From DASWOJ01 sp964242325 (lineage in GTDB: Bacteria; Pseudomonadota; Alphaproteobacteria; Acetobacterales; Acetobacteraceae), in assembly GCA_964242325.1 (NCBI GenBank), contig CAXTCI010000003.1:1-64000 (forward strand): a stretch of 64,000 nt of DNA, written 5' to 3'. Every line of letters starts with the position of its first letter. The stretch's first letter is position 1. A program made the translations under genes and the position numbers. The notes under the pieces are model-generated. The model was not told where the DNA came from, searched no databases, and worked only from the letters and a program-made list of their open reading frames with translations. This document shows, piece by piece, positions 35,012 to 44,176 of the stretch.

Positions 35012-35026
35012 ACGCCATCGTGGCGT
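35012..35026. promoter_or_regulatory. Short inverted repeat upstream of the LysR gene
   Basis: ACGCCA-TCG-TGGCGT is a perfect 6-3-6 inverted repeat ending 30 bases before the ATG at 35057. It could be an autoregulatory site of the LysR protein, but lacks a clear T-N11-A pattern. Confidence 0.3.
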
Positions 35027-35056
35027 GGGGTTCGGCAAAGCGTCATGCTACCCGGC

Positions 35057-35938
35057 ATGACCCTTGAGCAGCTCCGCGTTTTCGTCGCCGTCGCCGAGCG
35101 CCAGCACGTCACCCGTGCGGCCGAGGCGCTCAACATCGCGCAGTCGGCCGCGAGCGCCTCCATCGCGGCGCTTGAGGGCCGCCACGGCACCAAGCTGTTC
35201 CACCGCGTCGGCCGCGGCATCGAGTTGACCGAGGCCGGCACCCTGTTCCTGACCGAAGCAAGGGCCGTCCTGGCCCGGGCGGAGGCTGCCGAGATGGTCC
35301 TGTCGGAGCTGGGCGGCCTGAAGCGCGGCACCCTGGTCGTGCAGGCCAGCCAGACCATCGCAAGCTACTGGCTGCCGCGGCACCTGGTGGCGTTCCGGCG
35401 CGCGCATCCCGGCGTGGATATCCGCCTGGCCGTCGGCAACACCATGCAGGTCGCGGCGGCGATCCACGCCGGCTCGGCCGAGCTTGGCTTCGTCGAGGGC
35501 GCCGTGGACGATCCCGCGCTTGAAAGCCGGGTGGTGGCGCGTGACCAGCTCGTCGTCGTCGTGGGACTGGAACACCCTTGGGCCAAGTGCGGCGCGGTCA
35601 CGCCGGACCGGCTGACCGAGAGCGACTGGGTGCTGCGGGAGGCCGGGTCCGGCACGCGGTCGGTGTTCGAGGCGGCGCTGGAGGGCTTCGGGGTACCGCC
35701 GTCAAAACTGCGCGTGGTGCTCGAACTGCCGTCGAACGAGTCCGTCCGCGCCGCGGTCGAGGCCGGCATAGGCGCCACCGCGATCTCCGCCTCCGCCGCC
35801 GCGCCCAGCATCGAGGCCGGGCTGCTGCACCAGGTCGGGCTGGCGCTGCCGGAACGGGACTTCCACGTGCTGCGGCACACGGAGCGCCACCGGAGCCGCG
35901 CGGCCGCCGCGCTGCTGGAGATCATCGCCTCGGCCTGA
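35057..35938 (+). CDS. LysR-family regulator (CysB/YeiE-like) beside sulfite dehydrogenase genes
   Basis: Transcription factor, 293 aa. The winged HTH is at the N-terminus: MTLEQLRVFVAVAERQHVTR, then AAEALNIAQSAASASIAALE and LFHRVGRGIELTEAG. The effector domain begins near ASQTIASYWLPRHL. The ATG at 35057 gives the standard MTLEQL opening; an in-frame ATG at 35045 is possible. It lies 103 bases upstream of sorA on the same strand. In enterobacteria the LysR protein YeiE sits by yeiH and responds to sulfite, and a yeiH-type gene is present here at 38069, so sulfite sensing is a sensible inference. Confidence 0.9.
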   Translation: MTLEQLRVFVAVAERQHVTRAAEALNIAQSAASASIAALEGRHGTKLFHRVGRGIELTEAGTLFLTEARAVLARAEAAEMVLSELGGLKRGTLVVQASQTIASYWLPRHLVAFRRAHPGVDIRLAVGNTMQVAAAIHAGSAELGFVEGAVDDPALESRVVARDQLVVVVGLEHPWAKCGAVTPDRLTESDWVLREAGSGTRSVFEAALEGFGVPPSKLRVVLELPSNESVRAAVEAGIGATAISASAAAPSIEAGLLHQVGLALPERDFHVLRHTERHRSRAAAALLEIIASA

Positions 35939-36041
35939 CCGATCAGGTTTCCCGATTGCTTTCACCTCCTGCCGCTGTTGGACAGGTCGGCCCACCGAGC
36001 GCCTAGTGCCGACTCGTAACGATGAAGCAGGGGAGCGCAGC

Positions 36042-37289
36042 ATGGCCGGAACGAGGCAGTTGAGCAGCACCGTCAACCGGCGCGGGCTGCTGCGGGGTCT
36101 GGGCGCCCTGGGCACCGCCGCCCTGGCGGTCCCGGCCTGGGCGCAGGGCACGGTGCATCTCGGCCTGAACGGCGGCCCGGACGAGCGGGCGCTGACCGCG
36201 GCCTTTCCGCAGAAAGCCTCGATGATCCTGCAGCGGACCCGGCCGCCGCTGCTGGAAACGCCGTTCGAGGTGTTCGACCCGGTGTCCAACGGGGGCGTCT
36301 TCACCCCCAACGACCGTTTCTTCGTGCGCTGGCACTGGGCCGTGATCCCCGAGCAGGTGGACCTGGCCAGCTTCCGCGTGGCGGTCCGCGGCCACGTGAA
36401 CCAGGCGCAGTCGCTGACGATGGCCGACATCCTGGCGCTGCCCCGCGTCGAGCTGGCTGCCGTCAACCAGTGCTCCGGCAACTCCCGCGGGCTGTTCCAG
36501 CCGCGCATCGCCGGCGGCCAGTGGCAGAATGGCGCGATGGGCAATGCGAAGTGGACCGGCGTCCGGCTGCGCGACGTGCTGGACCGCGCCGGCGTGAAGC
36601 CCGGCGCCGTCGCGGTCCGCTTCAACGGCCTCGACCAGCCGGTGGTGGACGGCGCGCCGGACTTCATGAAGTCGCTCGCATTGGACCATGCCAGGGACGG
36701 CGAGGTCATGCTGGCCTACCAGATGAACGGCGAGCAGTTGCCGCTGCTGAACGGCTTCCCGCTGCGCCTGGTCGTGCCCGGCTGGTATTCGACCTACTGG
36801 GTCAAGATGGTGAGCGACATCGAGGTCCTGGACGCGCCGGACAACAGCTTCTGGATGAAGAGCGCCTACCTGATCCCCGCCACGCCGCATGCCGACGTGA
36901 AGCCCGGGCAGACCGGCTTCCCGACCGAGCCGATCAACCGGATGGTGCCGCGCTCCTTCTTCACCAATGTGACCCCGGCCAGCACGGTCAAGGCCGGTGC
37001 GCCGGTGCCGCTGCGCGGGATCGCGTTCGGGGGGGATTGCGGGGTGGCGGCGGTGGACACCTCCGTGGACGGTGGCCAAACCTGGCAGCCGGCGGCGCTG
37101 GGCCGCAACGAGGGCGCCTACAGCTTCCGGCAATGGACGGCGCAGGTGAACGCCCCCGCATCCGGCACGCTGACGGCGATGGTCCGCTGCACCAACACGC
37201 GGCGGGTGCCGCAGCCGATGGAGGCCAACTGGAACGGCGGCGGCTTCATGCGGAACGTCATCGAGACCGTCCACCTGGCCGTCGCCTGA
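36042..37289 (+). CDS. sorA: Sulfite dehydrogenase, molybdopterin subunit
   Basis: Periplasmic Mo enzyme oxidising sulfite to sulfate, 415 aa. The leader has twin arginines and a hydrophobic stretch (NRRGLLRGLGALGTAALA...AWAQ), so Tat export is expected. The sulfite oxidase-type Mo domain includes the Mo-ligand Cys144 in VNQCSGNSRG, GAMGNAKWTGVRLRDVL and LNGFPLRLVVPGWYSTYWVK. A C-terminal Mo-co dimerisation domain starts near GAPVPLRGIAFGGDCG. GGGGAGCG precedes the ATG at 36042. The cytochrome c partner gene follows after 21 bases. Confidence 0.92.
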   Translation: MAGTRQLSSTVNRRGLLRGLGALGTAALAVPAWAQGTVHLGLNGGPDERALTAAFPQKASMILQRTRPPLLETPFEVFDPVSNGGVFTPNDRFFVRWHWAVIPEQVDLASFRVAVRGHVNQAQSLTMADILALPRVELAAVNQCSGNSRGLFQPRIAGGQWQNGAMGNAKWTGVRLRDVLDRAGVKPGAVAVRFNGLDQPVVDGAPDFMKSLALDHARDGEVMLAYQMNGEQLPLLNGFPLRLVVPGWYSTYWVKMVSDIEVLDAPDNSFWMKSAYLIPATPHADVKPGQTGFPTEPINRMVPRSFFTNVTPASTVKAGAPVPLRGIAFGGDCGVAAVDTSVDGGQTWQPAALGRNEGAYSFRQWTAQVNAPASGTLTAMVRCTNTRRVPQPMEANWNGGGFMRNVIETVHLAVA

Positions 37290-37310
37290 ACCGGACCGAG
37301 GAGCACCGCC

Positions 37311-37790
37311 ATGGCCATCACCCTGAACACCGTCGCCTACGGTACCGTCGTCGTTGGCGGATTGGTCCTGTTTGCCATCGGCACTCCGGTGGAGCGGTCA
37401 GCCGCCCTGCAGGCGCGCCTGGCCGCCGACACGCCGGTCACGCCGGCCTACTCGGTGGCAGTCAACAAGCAGGTCGCCGCCTATGCCGCAGCCGTCGGTC
37501 CACGGGCGGCTCCGGCCGTGGCGGAGGCAGGCGGGATCAAGCTCCGCTCGGTCGGGTTCGACCTGCCCGCCAGCAGCCGGGCCTTCCCGGACGGACCCGG
37601 CGCCGAGCTGGTCACGAATAACTGCCAGTCCTGCCACTCGCCGGGCATGATCCTGAACCAGCCGGCGCTGACCCGGGCCGAGTGGACGGGCGAGGTCAAC
37701 AAGATGCTCCACACCTACAAGGCGCCGTTGGCCGAGGAGGACGTGGGCGCGATCGTCACCTACCTGGCCAGCCTGAAGGTGGCGCCGTAG
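37311..37790 (+). CDS. sorB: Sulfite dehydrogenase, cytochrome c subunit
   Basis: Electron acceptor for SorA, 159 aa. An N-terminal hydrophobic helix (about 8-24) serves as signal or membrane anchor. One heme c site is seen: Cys105, Cys108 and His109 (CQSCH), with Met113 in SPGMILNQP as a possible axial ligand. The C-terminal helix VGAIVTYLASL is typical of small c-type cytochromes. GAGGAGCACC precedes the ATG. A strong terminator lies 20 bases past the stop. Confidence 0.9.
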   Translation: MAITLNTVAYGTVVVGGLVLFAIGTPVERSAALQARLAADTPVTPAYSVAVNKQVAAYAAAVGPRAAPAVAEAGGIKLRSVGFDLPASSRAFPDGPGAELVTNNCQSCHSPGMILNQPALTRAEWTGEVNKMLHTYKAPLAEEDVGAIVTYLASLKVAP

Positions 37791-37810
37791 CCCTGACGGC
37801 ACGTTGATGC

Positions 37811-37862
37811 ACTGGATCGGTTTGCTTCCAGGCTGGATGTAAACCGATCCAGTCTTTTGTTT
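37811..37862 (+). terminator. Rho-independent terminator of sorAB
   Basis: ACTGGATCGGTTT (37811-37823) pairs perfectly with AAACCGATCCAGT (37841-37853), a 13-bp stem with a 17-base loop, followed by CTTTTGTTT. This is the clearest terminator in the window. Confidence 0.85.
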
Positions 37863-37910
37863 GCGAACAGGAACTTGCAGGTTCAGATGCGGTCGCTGCG
37901 CGTCCAGGCC

Positions 37911-38007
37911 TGATACCAACGGCCTTCCGTTTCGACCGTTCTTGCTGGCACGTTCCAAGGTTCTGTGTGAGCGCAGATACGGTCAAAGCAGAGGGCCGTT
38001 GGTATGA
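37911..38007. repeat. Inverted-repeat element, copy 1 (ATACCAAC-ended)
   Basis: The arm at 37911-37939 (TGATACCAACGGCC...) and the reverse complement of 37979-38007 (TCATACCAACGGCC...) agree at 24 of 29 positions by hand alignment; four of the five differences are C/T changes. The core 12 bases (37913-37924 and 37994-38005) match perfectly. The whole can fold into one long hairpin. It lies between the convergent 3' ends of sorB and the yeiH-type gene. A related element is at 57823-57994. No transposase is encoded. Confidence 0.65.
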
Positions 38008-38068
38008 CCGCAGTCTGCTCTATTCCCGGCCCTGGTCCAGCGTTGAGACCAGGGACACAGGGTCGGTG

Positions 38069-39187
38069 TCACGCGATGCCCAGCAGACGGATCAGCCCCA
38101 CGCTGATCGCGCCCAGCGCCAGCAGGCTGAGCGTGACCGCGGCGATCACCCGCACCCCGGCCCGGGCCACCACCCGCAGGTCGGTGCCGAGACCGAGCGC
38201 GGCCATTGACACCACCGTCAGCAGGTTGGCCGCCGCCGCCATGGGGCCGAGCGCCACGTGCGGCACCACATCCGCCGACCGCAACCCGGCCAGCACCAGG
38301 AAGCCGACGATGAACCACGGCACCAGCTTATGCAGCGGCAGCTTGCCCGGCGCCGGGCGGTCGCCCGCGGTGACGTGCGGCGCGGCCTCGTCCGCCTCGT
38401 CGCGCAGGCGCCGGGTCAGCAGCGACAGGCCGAGCACGACGGGGCCGAGCATCAGCACCCGAACCAGCTTGACCAGCGTCCCCATATGGACCGCGACCGT
38501 GCCGATGGGCGCCGTCGCGGCCAGCACCTGCGGCACCGCATAGACCGTCAGCCCCGCCAGCACACCGTATTGCAGGTGGGTCAGGTGCATCAGCGCCGGC
38601 AGCAGCGGCAGGCCAAGCACCACCAGCACGCCCAGCACCGCCGTGAAAGCGATGGAGGCGGCCACGTCCTCGCCGTCGGCGCCGATGATGGGCGCCACCG
38701 CCGCGATGGCCGAGTTGCCGCAGATGGAGTTGCCGCAGGCGACCAGCGTCGCCATCCGGTGCGGCAGCCCGAGCAGCCGGCCGATGCCGTAGCTGCCAAC
38801 GATGGCGAGCACCACGACCGCCGCAATCCCTGCGATCAGCAGCGGCCCAGCCGCCACGATCATCCCGGCGCTGATCGAGGCGCCGAGCAGCAGTACCGCG
38901 ACTTCCAGCAGCATTTTGGCGCTGAAATCAATGCCTGCGAACCATCGCCGCCCCGGCGTCCAGGCCGTGCGTACGGCGGTGCCGACCAGGATCGCCAGCA
39001 CCAGCGCCTCCAGCCAGGTGGCGCCGAACAACGCTGCCTCCGCATGCTCCAATCCCACCGCGGCGCCCGTCACGGCCAGGCATAGTCCCAGGCCGGGCAG
39101 CAGGCGGCCAAGCCTGCCGACTGCACCCTGGACGGACGGCACCGGGCGGAACAGGGCAGGGGATGGCGCAGCGACAGGAACGGACAT
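38069..39187 (-). CDS. YeiH/UPF0324-family putative sulfate exporter
   Basis: Inner-membrane protein, 372 aa with about ten hydrophobic segments. Family markers are LEALVLAILVGTAVRTAW, AKMLLEVAVLLLGASIS, and CGNSICGNSAIAAVAPII, the highly conserved CGxSxCGxSA motif. The family is annotated as putative sulfate exporters and sits by sulfite-related LysR genes in several bacteria. Convergent with sorAB, it could remove the sulfate made by SorAB-linked metabolism from the cytoplasm, or handle sulfite or sulfonate; direct evidence is not in the sequence. The upstream region to 39467 holds no gene I can support. Confidence 0.88.
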   Translation of the reverse strand: MSVPVAAPSPALFRPVPSVQGAVGRLGRLLPGLGLCLAVTGAAVGLEHAEAALFGATWLEALVLAILVGTAVRTAWTPGRRWFAGIDFSAKMLLEVAVLLLGASISAGMIVAAGPLLIAGIAAVVVLAIVGSYGIGRLLGLPHRMATLVACGNSICGNSAIAAVAPIIGADGEDVAASIAFTAVLGVLVVLGLPLLPALMHLTHLQYGVLAGLTVYAVPQVLAATAPIGTVAVHMGTLVKLVRVLMLGPVVLGLSLLTRRLRDEADEAAPHVTAGDRPAPGKLPLHKLVPWFIVGFLVLAGLRSADVVPHVALGPMAAAANLLTVVSMAALGLGTDLRVVARAGVRVIAAVTLSLLALGAISVGLIRLLGIA

Positions 39188-39467
39188 GGAAGCCTCGTCT
39201 CATGAGGTCCTTCAGGTGCGCCGTCCCGTTCCGCTAGTCCAACAATAACGTCAGATGCAAATCATCAGTAGGGGCGATGGATGCCCATGTTAGCTGCCGC
39301 TGGCAGGCCGGCGGCACTGCCGATGGGCGGAGCGAAGCCATTCATGACCGCGGACCAGGCCGGGTATATGCAGCCGCCACCCGCAGACTGGGATTCGGCA
39401 ACCAATTGTCCAAATGCCGACATTAAAGCAGCCGAACTCCTTCAGACCCCGTCAGCCTGCTCCAGCC

Positions 39468-39746
39468 TCACCCTGCGTCGCTCGCTCCCTGGCCGCTAGC
39501 TTCCGCAAGGGACGTCGCCCGGACAACTGGGCTTTCTACCGCAGGCCACGTCCGCATCGCCTCCGCCACGAGCGGGTCGAGACCGTGACCTCCCGCCCTG
39601 GCGTGCTCCCGAAACGCCGAGCGCATGCCCGGCGTCCAGAACGCCACCAGATGGTCCCTGATGCCGGCATAGGCTTCCTCTTCCGGATAAGGCCGGAAGA
39701 AACTTGCAATCTCGTTGGCCATGCGGGCCATCGTTTCAACCTTCAT
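39468..39746 (-). CDS. fdsD: Formate dehydrogenase delta subunit
   Basis: Small cytoplasmic subunit, 92 aa, of the soluble NAD-dependent molybdenum formate dehydrogenase; it is needed for assembly in the Rhodobacter and Cupriavidus systems. It has the family's ETMARMANEIASFFRPYPEE start and HLVAFWTPGMR stretch. It starts 24 bases after the fdsA stop. In related operons fdsC lies between A and D; here it does not. Confidence 0.88.
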   Translation of the reverse strand: MKVETMARMANEIASFFRPYPEEEAYAGIRDHLVAFWTPGMRSAFREHARAGGHGLDPLVAEAMRTWPAVESPVVRATSLAEASGQGASDAG

Positions 39747-39770
39747 GGCGCCCTGCCTCCTTCCGCACCG

Positions 39771-42614
39771 CTAATCCGCATCGCCGAGCACCGGGGCAAT
39801 CCGGGTCAACGACACATCCTCCTCGAAGAACCGCGCCTGCCAATCGGAAGGCCGGTTGGTCCGGCGCACCTGCACGGCCGTCACCTTGTATTCCGGGCAG
39901 TTGGTCGCCCAATCAGAGAACTCGGTCGTGATGACGTTGGCGCCGGTCTTGGCATGGTGGAAGGTCGTGTAAACCACGCCAGGCTGCATCCGCTCGCTGA
40001 TGCGGGCGCGCAACGCGATGTCGCCAGACCGGCTCTCCAGCCCAACCAGGTCCCCGTCGTTGATCCCGCGGTTCTCGGCGTCGAAGGGGTGGATCTCCAG
40101 CACATCCTCCTCATGCCAACGGCTGTTTTCGGTGCGGCGGGTCTGCGCCCCGACGTTGTATTGGCTCAGAATGCGCCCGGTGGTCAGGATCAGCGGGAAC
40201 AGGGCGCCGGTGCGCTCCTGCGTCGGCACGAACTCGGTCAGCATGAACCGGCCCTTGCCGCGGACGAAGCGATCCACGTGCATCATCGGCGTGCCCAGCG
40301 GCGCCGCCTCGTTGCACGGCCACTGCAGCGACCCCATCGCGTCCAGCTTGGCATACGACACCCCGGCGAAGCTCGGGGTCAGCCGCGCGATCTCGTCCAT
40401 GATCTCGCCGGGATGGCCGTAGCTCATCGGGAAGCCCAGCGCGTTGGACAGCGCCATCGTCGCCTCCCAATCCGCCAGCCCGCCCAAGGGGGACATCACC
40501 TTGCGCACCCGGTTGATCCGCCGCTCGGCGTTGGTGAAGGTTCCGTCCTTCTCCAGGAACGACGATCCCGGCAGGAAGACGTGGGCATACTTGGCCGTCT
40601 CGTTCAGGAAGATGTCCTGCACGACGACGCACTCCATCGCCCGCAGCCCGGCGGTCACATGCTGGGTATCAGGGTCGGACTGCGCGATATCCTCGCCCTG
40701 GATATACAGCGCCTTGAAGCTGCCCTCCACCGCATCGTCCAGCATGTTCGGGATGCGCCGGCCCGGGTCGGCGGACAGCGCCACGCCCCAGGTCGCCTCG
40801 AACATCTCCCGCGTCGCATCGTCGGAAACGTGCCGGTAGCCGGTCAGCTCGTGCGGAAAGCTGCCCATGTCGCAGGCGCCCTGCACATTATTCTGGCCGC
40901 GCAGCGGGTTCACCCCGGCGCCCAGCTTGCCGATATTGCCGGTCGCCATCGCCAGGTTTGCCATCGCCATCACGGCCGTGGTGCCTTGGCTGTGCTCGGT
41001 GACGCCCAGGCCGTAGTAGATGGCCGCCGCTCCCCCGGTGGCGAACAGCCGCGCCGCGGCACGCACCTCGGCGGCAGGCACGCCGGTCAGGCTCTCGCTG
41101 GCCTCAGGCGAGTTATGCTCCTGCGCGATAAAGCGCGCCCAGCTTTCGAACTCCTGCAAGTCGCACCGCTCCCGCACGTAGTCCTCGGCAATCAAGCCCT
41201 CGGTAACGACGACATGGGCCAGCGCGTTGAGCAGGGCGACGTTGGTGCCCGGCAGCAGCGGCAAGTGGTGCTGCGCCTCGATGTGCGGGGAGCGCACGAG
41301 ATCAATGCGCCGAGGGTCGGCAACGATCAGCTTGGCACCGTCGCGCAGCCGCTTCTTCATGCGCGACGCGAACACCGGGTGCCCATCGGTCGGGTTGGCA
41401 CCGATTACCAGAATCACGTCGGAATGCTCGACAGAGGCAAAGTCCTGCGTCCCCGCCGAGGTCCCCAGCGTGGTGCTGAGGCCATACCCGGTCGGCGAGT
41501 GGCAGACGCGGGCGCAGGTGTCCACGTTGTTGTTGCCGAACGCGCCGCGGATCAGCTTCTGCACGAGGAACGTCTCCTCGTTGGTGCAGCGGGACGAAGT
41601 GATGCCGCCGACGCTGTCCCGCCCGTGCTTGGCCTGGATGCGCTTGAACTCGCTGGCGGCGTGGGCGATGGCCACCTCCCACGACACTTCCTGCCACGGG
41701 TCGGTGATCGCCGCGCGGATCATCGGCTTGGTCTTGCGGTCCTTGTGGGTGGCATAGCCGAAGGCAAAGCGTCCCTTGACGCAGGAGTGCCCGGCATTCG
41801 CCTTGCCATCCTTGTAGGGGACCATACGCACGACGGTCTCCCCCTTCATCTCCGCCTTGAACGAGCAGCCGACGCCGCAATAGGCGCAGGTCGTGACCAC
41901 CGAATGCTCCGGGGTGCCAAGCGCGATGACCGACTTCTCATTCAGCGTCGCCGTCGGGCAGGCCTGCACGCAGGCGCCGCAGGACACGCACTCCGACCCC
42001 ATGAAGTCGGTACCCCCAGCCGAGATCTTGGACCCGAAGCCGCGCCCCTCCATCGTCAGCGCGAAGGTGCCCTGGATATCCTCGCACGCCCGCACGCAGC
42101 GGGAGCAGGCAATGCACTTGCTGGCCTCGAACGTGAAGTACGGGTTGCTGGCGTCGGTCGGCGCGTCCAGGTGGTTCTCGCCCTCGTAGCCATAGCGCAC
42201 GTCGCGCAGGCCGACCTTGCCGGCCATGTCCTGCAGCTCGCAGTCACCATTGGCCGAACAGGTCAGGCAGGTCAGCGGGTGGTCGCTGATATACAGCTCC
42301 ATCACGCCCCGGCGGCGCTTGGCGATGGCGCCGTTCTCGGTGTGCACGACCATACCCTCCTCGGCCGGCGTCGTGCAGGACGCCGGGTAGCCGCGCCGTC
42401 CCTCGATCTGCACCAGGCACAGCCGGCATGACCCGAACGGCTCCAGGCTGTCCGTCGCGCACAGCTTCGGCACCTGGGTGCCGATGGCCGCGGCGGCGGC
42501 CATCACGCTGGTTCCCTTGGGCACAGTCACGTCCTGCCCATCAATGGTCAGCGTCACGGTCGCGTCAGCCACCCGGATGGGGGTGCCGGTGTCCAGCTCG
42601 CGGATCAGGGCCAT
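39771..42614 (-). CDS. fdsA: NAD-dependent formate dehydrogenase alpha subunit (Mo/bis-MGD)
   Basis: Catalytic subunit, 947 aa, oxidising formate to CO2. The N-terminus carries a 2Fe-2S domain (CATDSLEPFGSCRLC), the His-Cys3 site CLTCSANGDC, and two 4Fe-4S sites (CIACSRCVRAC and CVSCGACVQAC). A further CAYCGVGCSF 4Fe-4S site opens the molybdopterin part. The active site CARVCHSPTGYG contains the Mo-ligand Cys followed by the conserved His. AAGGAGGACAGCC precedes the ATG at 42614. It lies 11 bases after fdsB. Full length for the family. Confidence 0.95.
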   Translation of the reverse strand: MALIRELDTGTPIRVADATVTLTIDGQDVTVPKGTSVMAAAAAIGTQVPKLCATDSLEPFGSCRLCLVQIEGRRGYPASCTTPAEEGMVVHTENGAIAKRRRGVMELYISDHPLTCLTCSANGDCELQDMAGKVGLRDVRYGYEGENHLDAPTDASNPYFTFEASKCIACSRCVRACEDIQGTFALTMEGRGFGSKISAGGTDFMGSECVSCGACVQACPTATLNEKSVIALGTPEHSVVTTCAYCGVGCSFKAEMKGETVVRMVPYKDGKANAGHSCVKGRFAFGYATHKDRKTKPMIRAAITDPWQEVSWEVAIAHAASEFKRIQAKHGRDSVGGITSSRCTNEETFLVQKLIRGAFGNNNVDTCARVCHSPTGYGLSTTLGTSAGTQDFASVEHSDVILVIGANPTDGHPVFASRMKKRLRDGAKLIVADPRRIDLVRSPHIEAQHHLPLLPGTNVALLNALAHVVVTEGLIAEDYVRERCDLQEFESWARFIAQEHNSPEASESLTGVPAAEVRAAARLFATGGAAAIYYGLGVTEHSQGTTAVMAMANLAMATGNIGKLGAGVNPLRGQNNVQGACDMGSFPHELTGYRHVSDDATREMFEATWGVALSADPGRRIPNMLDDAVEGSFKALYIQGEDIAQSDPDTQHVTAGLRAMECVVVQDIFLNETAKYAHVFLPGSSFLEKDGTFTNAERRINRVRKVMSPLGGLADWEATMALSNALGFPMSYGHPGEIMDEIARLTPSFAGVSYAKLDAMGSLQWPCNEAAPLGTPMMHVDRFVRGKGRFMLTEFVPTQERTGALFPLILTTGRILSQYNVGAQTRRTENSRWHEEDVLEIHPFDAENRGINDGDLVGLESRSGDIALRARISERMQPGVVYTTFHHAKTGANVITTEFSDWATNCPEYKVTAVQVRRTNRPSDWQARFFEEDVSLTRIAPVLGDAD

Positions 42615-42625
42615 GGCTGTCCTCC

Positions 42626-44176
42626 TTATTCCGCAGCCACTGGCAGGGCGCGGTGGAAATCCTCGGGAAAATGGGTCAGCGCACTGTTGACCGGCACGGG
42701 CGTCAGCCCGCCCATGGCGCACAGCGAAGCATCGGTCATCAACTCGCACAGGTCATCCAGCAGGGCGAAGTTCTTGGCCGGCTCGATCCCGGCGATGATG
42801 CGGTCTACCACCTCGACGCCGCGGACGGCGCCGATGCGGCAGGGGGTACATTTGCCGCAGCTTTCCGCGGCGCAGAAGCTGAAGGCAAAGCGGGCCTGCC
42901 GGGCCAAATCCACGGTGTCGTCGAACACCACGACGCCGCCATGCCCAACCAGGCCGCCCGCCTTGGTGAACGCCTCGTAGTCCATCGGCGTGTCCAGCAG
43001 CGCCTCGGGGAAGTAGGCGCCCAGCGGGCCGCCGACCTGCACCGCGCGGAACGGGCGGCCGCTGCGGGTGCCGCCGCCCCAGTCCTCGATCAGGCTGCGG
43101 AGCGTCACGCCGAACGGCAATTCGATCAAGCCGCCACGCGCCACGTTACCGGCCAACTGCACCGGCAGGGTCCCGAGCGACCGACCCGTGCCGAGCGCGG
43201 CGTAAGCCGGACCGCCGTTAGCCATGATCCAGGGCACGCTGGCCAGCGACATCACGTTGTTGACCACGGTCGGACGCCCGAACAGCCCCTCGATGGCCGG
43301 CAGCGGCGGCTTGGCGCGGACCATGCCGCGCTTGCCCTCCAAGCTGTCCAGCATGGAGGTCTCCTCGCCGCAGATGTAGGCGCCGGCGCCCATCCGCACC
43401 TCGATGTCGAACGCCTGGCCGGACCCCATGATGTCCGCCCCCAGCAGCCCGGCCCGGCGCGCAGCCAGCACCGCCGCGTTCAGGATACGTATGGCATGGG
43501 GATACTCGGACCGCGTGTAGATGTAGCCCTTGGTGGCGCCGACCGCGACGGCGGCGATCGTCATGCCCTCGATCAACGAGAACGGGTCGCCCTCCATCAG
43601 CATCCGGTCGGCGAAGGTGCCGCTGTCGCCCTCGTCGGCGTTGCAGGCGACGTACTTGCGGTCGGCGGGCGCCAGCCGGACCGTGTTCCACTTGATCCCC
43701 GTCGGGAACCCGGCGCCGCCGCGCCCGCGCAGGCCGGACAGCTTCACCTCGTCCACCGTCGCCTCGGCGCCCATCGCCAGCGCGCGTTCCAGCCCGGCAT
43801 AACCGCCGTGGGCGCGGTAGTCCTCGACCGACACGGGATCAACCACGCCGCAGCGGGCGAAGGTCAGCCGGGTCTGCCCGGCGAACCAGGGATGCTCCTC
43901 CGGCCGGCCGATCCGCAGCGGGTGCGCGCCACCCTCCAGCAGGCCGGCGTCCAGCAGGCCCGGCACGTCGGCTGCCTGCACGGGGCCGTAGGCAATGCGG
44001 CCCTCCGGCGTCTCCACCTCCAGCAGCGGCTCCAGCCAGACCGCGCCGCGTGTGCCGGTCCGCACCACATCCAGGTCGCAGCCACGCGCGGCAGCCTCGG
44101 CCCGCAAGGCGCGCAGCACCGCGTCGGCGCCGAGCGCCAAGGCGGCCATGTCCTGCGGCAGGAAGATGCGGGTCAT
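42626..44176 (-). CDS. fdsB: NAD-dependent formate dehydrogenase beta subunit (NuoF-like)
   Basis: FMN and NAD-binding subunit, 516 aa. The N-terminal 150 residues are a thioredoxin-like fold fused to a NuoF-like core, as usual for FdsB. The FMN/NADH motif GLRGRGGAGFPTGIKW and CNADEGDSGTFADR are present, with GAGAYICGEETSML. The 4Fe-4S site is ESCGKCTPCRIGA. It passes electrons from FdsA iron-sulfur centres to NAD. The ATG overlaps the fdsG stop by 4 bases (ATGA). Confidence 0.95.
   Translation of the reverse strand: MTRIFLPQDMAALALGADAVLRALRAEAAARGCDLDVVRTGTRGAVWLEPLLEVETPEGRIAYGPVQAADVPGLLDAGLLEGGAHPLRIGRPEEHPWFAGQTRLTFARCGVVDPVSVEDYRAHGGYAGLERALAMGAEATVDEVKLSGLRGRGGAGFPTGIKWNTVRLAPADRKYVACNADEGDSGTFADRMLMEGDPFSLIEGMTIAAVAVGATKGYIYTRSEYPHAIRILNAAVLAARRAGLLGADIMGSGQAFDIEVRMGAGAYICGEETSMLDSLEGKRGMVRAKPPLPAIEGLFGRPTVVNNVMSLASVPWIMANGGPAYAALGTGRSLGTLPVQLAGNVARGGLIELPFGVTLRSLIEDWGGGTRSGRPFRAVQVGGPLGAYFPEALLDTPMDYEAFTKAGGLVGHGGVVVFDDTVDLARQARFAFSFCAAESCGKCTPCRIGAVRGVEVVDRIIAGIEPAKNFALLDDLCELMTDASLCAMGGLTPVPVNSALTHFPEDFHRALPVAAE

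Noticed and set aside
37945..37965. TGGCAC inside the first inverted-repeat element as a sigma-54 promoter
   Set aside because: No TTGC at the needed spacing and no gene downstream in that direction.
39414..42431. A 1005-codon open frame on the plus strand
   Set aside because: It is antisense to fdsA, whose cofactor motifs are complete. High GC with G/C third positions creates long mirror frames; its product is Arg/His/Gly-rich and unlike any family.
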